From assembly GCF_011009555.1 (NCBI RefSeq), contig NZ_QXHD01000004.1, positions 1,339,910 to 1,403,909 on the forward strand: a DNA stretch of 64,000 nucleotides, written 5' to 3'. This stretch comes from Adonisia turfae CCMR0081. GTDB lineage: Bacteria; Cyanobacteriota; Cyanobacteriia; Phormidesmidales; Phormidesmidaceae. Positions within the stretch are counted from its first letter, which is position 1. Each line of letters begins with the position of its first letter. Both the position numbers and the translations under genes were made by a program. Of the stretch, positions 54,051 to 61,387 are shown piece after piece. Under the pieces are notes generated by a model, which was given only the letters and a program-made list of their open reading frames with translations, searched no databases and had not been told where the DNA came from.

Positions 54051-54836
54051 TTATAGCTGACGCTCAAGGTTTAACATCCGCCGATAGGCCAGCCAGCCAG
54101 CCACCACCATCGCCAGGGCAAAAATGCTAAGGAAGGCAATGTGTTCGTTTGCCGGTTCTGCAGCCATGACCAGCGTGAGGGCTTCCGTCATGTGAAAAAT
54201 TGGATTAAACCGTGCTAGCTGTAAAAGGGAGTCGGGAAAAATCGAGGTGGGCATAAAGGCTCCACCCATAATCAGTAACGGTACACCAAATGCAGCCACT
54301 AGGGCGTTGACATCTTCAGTGCGGCGAGCAAACTGGGTGCCAAGGATAAAGCCCACCCCCACATAGGCCAGAATGCTCAGCAGGATAATCAGCATCGCCA
54401 GGGGCCAGGAACCGGGAAAGGTGGCCCCCAGGGTAAGTGCGATCGCAAACACCAACAACGCCTGGCCTACACCAATGGCACTGTGGGCCAAAACAATTCC
54501 CAAGAAATAAGACACTCCCCGCAATGGCGATAAAAACAGCCGTTTGAGGGTATTTTGCTCGCGCTCAGCAACAACGGTCGCAACACTTCCCCCCAGGCAA
54601 CTAAAAAACAGAGCAGCCCCCACTAGGGTAGGTGGAGCAACGACCTCCAACGCATCAGCCAAATCTAACTGAGCCCGTTCTGTCGTAATGACCCCATTTA
54701 GCAATAACAACAATGTGGGGAAAATAGCCCAGAAAATCAGGCTGCGTCGCCGTCGCACCAGCTCTAACAAAATTCGCTGCGCGACCGCCAGAATTTCCTG
54801 CCAATATCGGGTAATTTGAGCCATCAGATAGGCCAT
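54051..54836 (-). CDS. ABC-2 type transporter permease
   Basis: The 261-residue protein has six membrane helices and ABC2-family motifs: the N-terminal LVRRRRSLIFWAIFPTLLLL, the cytoplasmic EREQNTLKRLFLSPLRG, and the C-terminal GGAFMPTSIFPDSLLQLARF with NPIFHMTEAL. Such permeases pair with an ATPase to export drugs, polysaccharides or lipids. The ATPase would be expected at the far side of the start, but none is encoded in this window next to it. It is therefore an orphan permease here. Confidence 0.9.
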   Translation of the reverse strand: MAYLMAQITRYWQEILAVAQRILLELVRRRRSLIFWAIFPTLLLLLNGVITTERAQLDLADALEVVAPPTLVGAALFFSCLGGSVATVVAEREQNTLKRLFLSPLRGVSYFLGIVLAHSAIGVGQALLVFAIALTLGATFPGSWPLAMLIILLSILAYVGVGFILGTQFARRTEDVNALVAAFGVPLLIMGGAFMPTSIFPDSLLQLARFNPIFHMTEALTLVMAAEPANEHIAFLSIFALAMVVAGWLAYRRMLNLERQL

Positions 54837-55029
54837 AAATGGTTCACCGCTGTAGTGCTTTATGGTTTAAGATTTGTACCGAAAATGATTTATATCAGGT
54901 TTGGGTAGGGTTTCGCTAGATCTGTAAGCTTAGCCAACAGTCTGTAGTTGATATTCCGAAACGCAGCAATGCCAACAGTAGTTTTATAGGTATTTATTTA
55001 AAGGCTGATTACCATGCTCACCTGTCAAT

Positions 55030-55065
55030 AGACTAAATGCACTCATCAGACTAAATGCACTCATC
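55030..55065. repeat. 18-bp perfect tandem repeat in an intergenic region
   Basis: AGACTAAATGCACTCATC occurs twice back to back in the 380-bp gap between the divergent permease and CruE-like genes. The remainder of 54837-55213 has no other feature I can support. Confidence 0.85.
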
Positions 55066-55213
55066 GGCAATCCATAGGAGCTGATGTATCCGTAGCTGTT
55101 TAGGGACTCTATCACCAAAAATCGGCTAATCCAGTTTGTGATTCAGCTCTTTTAACAAATTTTCCCTCTAATACTAGTCTTCCATAACCAATTACCGAGT
55201 ATTTCCCTTTTTA

Positions 55214-57172
55214 ATGAATCCATTCCCTGAGACCTGGCAAACCCCTGATATTTCACGACGGAGTGCACTTAAATTATTAGGCGTTGGAGCCGTTGGCGGC
55301 ACCCTAGGCTACACCCGTTTTGCCAAACCTCAACCGACGCTACATCAAGTTGACCGCCTCGATTTACCTCAAACGGTGGGGCGCGCCACAAAAGCTATTA
55401 TTGTCGGTGGCGGCTTAGCGGGTTTAGCCACTGCCTATGAGCTGAGTAAGCGCGGCATGGCCGTCACCCTGCTAGAGCGTTCTCCCCAACTCGGGGGTAA
55501 AATTGCCAGCTGGCCGATCCAAGTTGGCGATCATGAACTCCGTATGGAACACGGGTTTCATGGCTTCTTTCCCCAGTATTACAATCTGTTTAGCCTGGTG
55601 GATGAGCTCAAGGCCCAGGACAACTTTCAGTCGCTCAACTTTTACGCCGTCCTCTATAAAAATGGCTACAAGCCTGAGGCGTTTTACCCCAGTAATGCCG
55701 CTTTTCCCTGGAACATTGTGGACCTGGCGGTTTCCTCAGAAAACCGGCTGAAATGGGGTATCAACCTCACCAAGCTCAAACATTTGGAAGTCTTTCGGGA
55801 GATTACTAGCTTTCGGATGCCCCAAACCTATGAGCGCCTGGACCATCTGTCGGTGGAGGAGTGGGGCCAGGGACAGTTTCCTAAAGGTTTATACGACCTC
55901 TATTTCCTACCGTTTGCTAAGTCTAGCCTGAATTCACCGGATGTGCTCAGCGCCGGGGAGCTGATGCAGTTTTTCCACTTCTACTTTTTTGGCAACCCCG
56001 AGGGTTTGGCCTTTAATGGCACCTGTGAGGACATGGGTCGTTGCCTGGTGGATCCATTGAGTCATGCCATTGAAACCAATGGTGGTCAAATCCTCACCGG
56101 GGTAACGGTTAGCCAGATTAATTGGGCCGATGGCAAAATCGCTAGCGTCGATTACCAAAAAGGAAACATCGCGGTGAATCCGGTACCCTTTTGGTGCGAT
56201 CGCAACCCTCTCCTCAGCACCGATACCACCGAATATTTTGGCGCAGGCGACCGACTCTTTGTTGTCGACGCCAACAGCGATCAGGCCATATCGCTCACCT
56301 GTACCCACCAAGGCTGTAGTGTCCACAAAGAAGTTGCGGCCAACGGCGATGGCTTTGTGTGTCCCTGCCACGGTGCCACCTATGCTGGTGACGGTCAGGT
56401 AATGAGCGGTCCGGCCCAAGAGAATTTAGCCCAGTTTAAGGTACTCAAACGAGAGAACAATCGCATTCAACTGATGGCCGCTAACCCCGTCAAAAATGCG
56501 GAGGGTCTGGCCGACAGTTTGGAGGCCGACTACTTTATTTTTGCCGCCGATATTCCCGGCATCAAAAATCTCTTTGCCCTCTCCCAGGGAGAGCCCAATT
56601 CCACGGTGATGGCTCAGATTAGTCAGCTACAGGTGGCCGATCCCTTTGCCGTGGGGCGTTTCTGGCTAGACCGTGACTTTGAATGGGAGCACAGCTGGTT
56701 TACCTCTCTTTCTGGCTATGATCTGACCGATAGCATCACCCTTTACCATAAGGTACAAGGAGACTACACCCAATGGGCGGCAGAGACCGGCGGCAGCGTT
56801 GTAGAACTGCATGCCTATTGCTACAAAGAGAAAGAGTTTCCCACACAGCAAGCTTTATTAGACACCTTTAAGAGAGAACTTTGGGAGATTGTTCCAGACT
56901 TAGAAGGAGCCAACATTTTGCACCAGGAGCTGGTCAACCAAAAGAACTTTGCCGGGTTCCCACCGGGCAGCTATCCCAACCGTCCCAGCAGTGCCACGGC
57001 TGTTCCCAACCTCCTGTTTGCTGGCGACTGGGTTAAAATGCCATTTCCCTGCGGTTTAATGGAACGAGCCGTCAGCAGTGGCTTACTCGCCGCCAATGAA
57101 GTATTACATAGGGAAGGCAGTGCTCGCCGTCCGCTCATGTCAGTCAATCCCGAAGGTGTATTTAAGGTATAA
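55214..57172 (+). CDS. cruE: FAD carotene desaturase/methyltransferase-like enzyme with Rieske domain (CruE/CrtU type)
   Basis: The 652-residue protein has a Tat-like N-terminus (SRRSALKLLGVGAVGG), then a carotene-desaturase-type FAD motif (IIVGGGLAGLATAYELSKRG, LLERSPQLGGKI) and MEHGFHGFFPQYYNL. A Rieske [2Fe-2S] centre is inserted in the middle (CTHQGC at about 361 and CPCHG at about 383). A desaturase C-terminus ends with LLFAGDWVKMPFPCGLMERA. CrtU/CruE enzymes aromatise beta-ionone rings with a methyl shift. It is followed 18 bp later by a CruH-like Rieske oxygenase, which together would make a synechoxanthin-type aromatic carotenoid. The precise substrate is inferred. Confidence 0.7.
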   Translation: MNPFPETWQTPDISRRSALKLLGVGAVGGTLGYTRFAKPQPTLHQVDRLDLPQTVGRATKAIIVGGGLAGLATAYELSKRGMAVTLLERSPQLGGKIASWPIQVGDHELRMEHGFHGFFPQYYNLFSLVDELKAQDNFQSLNFYAVLYKNGYKPEAFYPSNAAFPWNIVDLAVSSENRLKWGINLTKLKHLEVFREITSFRMPQTYERLDHLSVEEWGQGQFPKGLYDLYFLPFAKSSLNSPDVLSAGELMQFFHFYFFGNPEGLAFNGTCEDMGRCLVDPLSHAIETNGGQILTGVTVSQINWADGKIASVDYQKGNIAVNPVPFWCDRNPLLSTDTTEYFGAGDRLFVVDANSDQAISLTCTHQGCSVHKEVAANGDGFVCPCHGATYAGDGQVMSGPAQENLAQFKVLKRENNRIQLMAANPVKNAEGLADSLEADYFIFAADIPGIKNLFALSQGEPNSTVMAQISQLQVADPFAVGRFWLDRDFEWEHSWFTSLSGYDLTDSITLYHKVQGDYTQWAAETGGSVVELHAYCYKEKEFPTQQALLDTFKRELWEIVPDLEGANILHQELVNQKNFAGFPPGSYPNRPSSATAVPNLLFAGDWVKMPFPCGLMERAVSSGLLAANEVLHREGSARRPLMSVNPEGVFKV

Positions 57173-57190
57173 ATCAGGCTCCTATTACCC

Positions 57191-58285
57191 ATGGACTCTC
57201 TCTCATCCCCCGCTTCCTTGATCTCTCCGGCTGTCTCTACGCCATCTCCCCCGCCCATCGACTCTATTCGCCGCGCCCCCATTAACCTCAACCATTGGTA
57301 TGTGGTGGCCCAAAGCAGTGAACTCACTGATCAGCCCTTGGGAGTGGTGCTATGGCATCAGCCCATAGTGCTGTATCGAGATCGCAACCAGGTGATCCAC
57401 GCGTTAGAAGACCGCTGCCCCCATCGGCAGGTACGTCTGAGCCACGGTCAGGTCCAGGGCAATCAGCTGGAGTGCGTTTACCATGGCTGGCAGTTTAATG
57501 GCGCAGGAGCCTGTGTGGAGGTGCCCTACTTAAGCGCTAAACAAAAGCTGCCCAGCTGTCGTCTACGCACCTACCCAGTCAAAGAACAGGATGGCTTTAT
57601 CTGGCTATTTCCAGGGGACGCAGATCAGGCAGACACCTTAGCCCCCATGGGATTACCTGAATGGGATCACATTAATTACATTGCCTCCTATACCACCATC
57701 GACACCCCGTCCCATTTCTCATTTCTCATCGAGAATCTGATGGATATGTACCATGGACGACTGCATGATAATTTACAGGCCTGGGCAAATCCAGTACTGC
57801 GTGACATTGAAACCAGCCCAACTCGGGTAGACGCCCATTACGACGCCGAGAGTTATTACAAGATCGACAAGATTTATTCTGTCGGCCAGCTGTTTATCCC
57901 AGCCATGCGCAAGCTACGCCCTACCCATCTGGATGTTAGCTATGTCTATCCCCACTGGCAATCGGTTCTAGGTAACGATTTTAAGATTTACTGTCTCTTT
58001 TGCCCGGTGAGTGAAACCCAAACCAAGGCGTATCTGGTGCATTTTGTTTCCCTAGGAGCCTTTCATCGGTTACATAAACTACCCATGGGCTTTCGTCGCT
58101 TTGTTAAAAATAGTCTGTTTAATGCAGCCCGTGGCCTGCTGGCTGGTCTGGTGGTGCAGGATGTCCTCATGATGGAAGATGAGCAACGCGCCTTTGAGGC
58201 CATGCCCCATCGCAAAGGTCCAGAGTTTAACCAGACGATTGTTAAGGTACAACAGCTGATTGATTATCAGGCCCAACAATCGTAG
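57191..58285 (+). CDS. cruH: Rieske non-heme iron oxygenase (CruH-like)
   Basis: The 364-residue protein has an N-terminal Rieske domain (NHWYVVAQSSEL; CPHRQVRLSHG at about 77 and CVYHGWQF at about 95) and a catalytic domain with the ferrous-iron motif IENLMDMYHGRLH. A membrane-near C-terminal segment is characteristic of PaO/CAO-like oxygenases. CruH-type enzymes oxidise the ring methyl groups of aromatic carotenoids to carboxylates. The assignment rests mainly on its tight coupling to the CruE-like gene. Other PaO-type oxygenase roles, such as pigment modification, remain possible. Confidence 0.65.
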   Translation: MDSLSSPASLISPAVSTPSPPPIDSIRRAPINLNHWYVVAQSSELTDQPLGVVLWHQPIVLYRDRNQVIHALEDRCPHRQVRLSHGQVQGNQLECVYHGWQFNGAGACVEVPYLSAKQKLPSCRLRTYPVKEQDGFIWLFPGDADQADTLAPMGLPEWDHINYIASYTTIDTPSHFSFLIENLMDMYHGRLHDNLQAWANPVLRDIETSPTRVDAHYDAESYYKIDKIYSVGQLFIPAMRKLRPTHLDVSYVYPHWQSVLGNDFKIYCLFCPVSETQTKAYLVHFVSLGAFHRLHKLPMGFRRFVKNSLFNAARGLLAGLVVQDVLMMEDEQRAFEAMPHRKGPEFNQTIVKVQQLIDYQAQQS

Positions 58286-58364
58286 GAACCAAGCTCGAAT
58301 AAGGTGTCCATGTCCTGAAGGACGAATGTCGGTGCGCCCCTACATAGGATTCTGTTTAAGACTG

Positions 58365-59456
58365 CTACATGGTTTCCTGTTGCTGTTGCTGCTGAGATTT
58401 TAGTTTTGACTGGACATGCCGGACAAACTGTCTGATGCCGATAGCCATAAATCGGCCTGCTGTTTCTAGCATATCCAAATCTTCTTCATCCCACATATTA
58501 GGTGTCGGATGTCCCAGGGCAACTACACCACTTTGTTTATGGTGATGAATTGGAGCCGCAATTAAACACTTGGCCGTGGGTAGCTGTGAGTCAAACCGTT
58601 GGCTGTGGCTAATATCTTGATAACGAACGGGACGGCTTTCTCGAATGGACTTGCCACAGATGCCATCGGTAAGATGTACTCCCCAGCCTTTACCCATGGC
58701 CTCTCCAGCTGCAACAACAACTTTATAGCTATCGTTATCCACCTGGAATGCGATCGCAACCCCCGTCGCTCCAAAAACCTCCAGCAACACCTTGGCCGAT
58801 TCTTCTAGAAACGGCATCAACCGTTGCGCAGAGATCGCCGAAAGAGCCTGCAACGTTTGCAACCGCGACCACCGTCGTTGGCTAAGCTCATTAATGCCCT
58901 CTATCTGATTTACCATACTGCTGTTCATTTCAGAAATATGGAAATTTTGCCGGGCATAGTCTCGATCACGGATCGGCTGGTACGGTTGCTCCATCATCTG
59001 GGAAGTCAGCAAAGCCACACGCTCCACCACCTCCACATCGTAGGACCAGACCGCATCAAAGCGCCGGCTCTTGGTCACCGGATCTTGCCCATCCACCTCA
59101 CGAGCCACCAGGGTGGCCCAAAAAGTAGGCGTATTTACCAATAAAAACCATTCCTGAGCTAACGATGAAGCTGGGGCCAATTCAAGAAATTCTAGACCTG
59201 AAATTGCAGGGGGCTCACAGTCTGGAATGCCAAAAACATAAACTCGACGACAAACGGCCCCTAAGCGGCTATAGCGACGTAATTGCTCGGGAAAATGAGA
59301 AAACCGCTGAAACCCTGCAAAAAAATCAGCCGTAATCTGATGGTTAATTACCTGATCTTCAATCTGATGACTAATCAGATTCATAACCGGAATGCTATTT
59401 ACTCGTCGCAGCGATTCATACTGATTTTCGATGGAGAGAAATAAAGAAATGCCCAT
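58365..59456 (-). CDS. DICT-GAF sensory protein
   Basis: The 363-residue protein has an N-terminal DICT domain (about 25-150, MNLISHQIEDQVINHQITAD, RRVYVFGIPDCEPP) and a C-terminal GAF domain (about 200-345, LLEVFGATGVAIAFQVDNDS, DGICGKSIRESRPVRYQDIS). No output domain is present. DICT proteins in cyanobacteria are thought to act in light or stress signalling. A GAF Cys is visible in GICGKS but does not fix a bilin site by itself. It ends in a Gln-rich tail. Confidence 0.9.
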   Translation of the reverse strand: MGISLFLSIENQYESLRRVNSIPVMNLISHQIEDQVINHQITADFFAGFQRFSHFPEQLRRYSRLGAVCRRVYVFGIPDCEPPAISGLEFLELAPASSLAQEWFLLVNTPTFWATLVAREVDGQDPVTKSRRFDAVWSYDVEVVERVALLTSQMMEQPYQPIRDRDYARQNFHISEMNSSMVNQIEGINELSQRRWSRLQTLQALSAISAQRLMPFLEESAKVLLEVFGATGVAIAFQVDNDSYKVVVAAGEAMGKGWGVHLTDGICGKSIRESRPVRYQDISHSQRFDSQLPTAKCLIAAPIHHHKQSGVVALGHPTPNMWDEEDLDMLETAGRFMAIGIRQFVRHVQSKLKSQQQQQQETM

Positions 59457-59542
59457 GTGTAATACGCCCTAACTGGCATTCCATAACAGAACAACAACGT
59501 TGCTATTCCCATGGAAGCCAGATCCCGAAATAACGCTAAATT

Positions 59543-59598
59543 AAGCAACCACATCAATAAGCATTGATGAGAGTCAATGCTTATTGATGTGGTTGCTT
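59543..59598. repeat. perfect 25-bp inverted repeat, 6-nt loop
   Basis: AAGCAACCACATCAATAAGC plus ATTGA (59543-59567) pairs without mismatch with 59574-59598 around the loop TGAGAG. It stands in the roughly 470-bp divergent gap between the DICT-GAF and Anbu genes, where a terminator would not be expected. A small RNA hairpin, a MITE-like insertion or a cruciform regulator site are possible. Nothing else was recognised in 59457-59925. Confidence 0.85.
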
Positions 59599-59925
59599 TT
59601 ACTAATTAAACTATAGAAATCAAGCGATGTTGGAGCGTGCACATTATCTCGTTACGTATCGAAATAGAATGTCCGGCATTCCGGCAGATCTCTCAATATA
59701 GACGCCTATTTTCACCATTAATTTACCCCTTCTGCTCCATGCTTGCTGTCCCATGGGGAAACTGCCCCAGCCAACAACCCAGTATTCTTAACACCAGACA
59801 GAATGCCAGAAGGTTGGGTTTAATACCATCATGATATCTTGACAAGGCATCAGATTTTACAAACGACCTGGTGTGTGCATATCTGTATTCAGTGCAGCTG
59901 CTAAATGAAAGAGGAGTCGATATCA

Positions 59926-60693
59926 GTGACCTATTGTTTAGGCATATCCGTCAAAGAAGGATTAGTATTAGCAGCTGATTCTCGCACCAATGCTGGTGTG
60001 GATTATATTTCGTCTTACCAAAAGTTGTTTGACTTCTCGATTCCGCGAGAGCGGGTGATTGTGGCCTGTGTGTCTGGCAATTTGTCGGTTACCCAGGCGG
60101 TGATTCATCAGTTGGGTCAGGATATTAAAAACGGGGCCAAGGACTCGCTACATACTATCCCCACCATGTATGAGGTGGCCCGCTACATTGGGTATGAAAT
60201 TCGTAAAATTCAAGATGAGGATCGCACCTGGCTAGATCAGGATGGCATCAAGTTTCAGTGTAATTTTTTGGTGGGCGGGCAGTTGCCAGGGGAAGCACCG
60301 GAGATCTATCTGGTCTATAGCCAGGGTAACTGTATTAAAACCACACCGGAAACGCCGTTTTTGCAGATTGGGGAGACAAAATATGGTAAGCCGATTTTGG
60401 ATCGAGCGTTAACCCATGGGTCGTCGTTGGATGCGATCGCAAAATGCGCCCTTCTTTCCATTGATTCCACCATGCGCTCCAATATTTCCGTCGGTCCGCC
60501 CATCAACATGGTTCTGTACGAAGCCGACAGCTTTGAAATACGTCATCGGGTCCAGCTCCAGTCCAGCGACCCCTATTTAGCGAAGATTCGCAAATATTGG
60601 GAAGGCACCCTGCGGGAAGCCACCAATAATATGCCCACCCCCGAATGGAATCGCGTTTCCATCGATGCCGAGCCCGACTTTTCCATTGAATAA
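59926..60693 (+). CDS. Anbu-type proteasome-like peptidase
   Basis: I start at GTG 59926, giving M-T-Y-C-L-G-I, because proteasome-type enzymes need the catalytic Thr directly after the initiator Met. The upstream ATG (59905) would leave seven extra residues (MKEESIS) before it. GAGGAG lies about 10 bp before the GTG. The 255-residue protein then continues with GLVLAADSRTNAG and the typical Anbu layout (HIP- and HSL-type positions, KIRKYWEGTLREA). Anbu forms large self-compartmentalised rings with Thr1 nucleophiles. The usual Anbu operon partners (transglutaminase-like, ATP-grasp) are not seen downstream. Confidence 0.88.
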   Translation: MTYCLGISVKEGLVLAADSRTNAGVDYISSYQKLFDFSIPRERVIVACVSGNLSVTQAVIHQLGQDIKNGAKDSLHTIPTMYEVARYIGYEIRKIQDEDRTWLDQDGIKFQCNFLVGGQLPGEAPEIYLVYSQGNCIKTTPETPFLQIGETKYGKPILDRALTHGSSLDAIAKCALLSIDSTMRSNISVGPPINMVLYEADSFEIRHRVQLQSSDPYLAKIRKYWEGTLREATNNMPTPEWNRVSIDAEPDFSIE

Positions 60694-61015
60694 CCTAAAA
60701 ACTAAGCCCGGCCATAACGCGATCAATGGAGATTGTAACAACAATAGATAACTACAGTGATACATTGTCGAGTAGTTGTACTATAATTTCAACATACGCA
60801 ATTACTACATTGTTCACCGTTTCCCTGTTTATCTCCTCAGCTCTGACCAGGGGGGATAAAGAACCGTTTTTACACGCACTTTTTTGCACGCACTTTAAAG
60901 AGAAAAATGCTTAATAACGTTGGTCTTGCAGATCGGCTAACTTCGATTAGTTTTTGCAGGCGTCTTGCTGTAATTAGGGATAGGTGTTTACCAAAACACT
61001 ATTAGACAAGGAATG

Positions 61016-61047
61016 ATATTTTGGGGATACTAGTATCCCCAAAATAT
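61016..61047. repeat. perfect 32-bp palindrome without loop
   Basis: ATATTTTGGGGATACT (61016-61031) is followed at once by its exact reverse complement. The 690-bp gap 60694-61387 also contains an imperfect inverted repeat with arms near 61073 and 61110 and a short hairpin, ATAACCGA / TCGGTTAT, at 61302-61323. No credible gene was found in it. The palindrome could be a dimeric-protein binding site or a mobile palindromic element. Confidence 0.85.
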
Positions 61048-61387
61048 CCCCATGGATGCTCCTTTGTTACCCTGACGACAACTCCTCAATTTCCTCACTG
61101 GAGCTGTTGTTGTCAGCACATTATTTCCTGGAACCTTATCCGTTAGTTAATTAAAACGGGTACAGGTGGAACTAGCATGTGAATACATCAAACTCTCCAA
61201 TTTGAGAGAACACGAGCCGCGTACAGGGTAAACGCCTGGGTGGGCTATTTTTTGCAAGTTCCCTAAAACAACTGAACAGGTAATAGAGTATCGCAATGTA
61301 AATAACCGATTCCATTCGGTTATGGAAAATGGCGGGGACACGTCAACAACTACGATTTTTTATACCTCATAATTAGGAAGTTATCTC

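Noticed and set aside
53927..54130. 67-codon frame after the membrane protein
   Set aside because: It runs into the antisense of the ABC-2 permease, with no supporting features.
60726..60914. 62-codon frame after the Anbu gene
   Set aside because: Low-complexity Ser/Thr composition and no ribosome-binding site. It lies in a non-coding gap.
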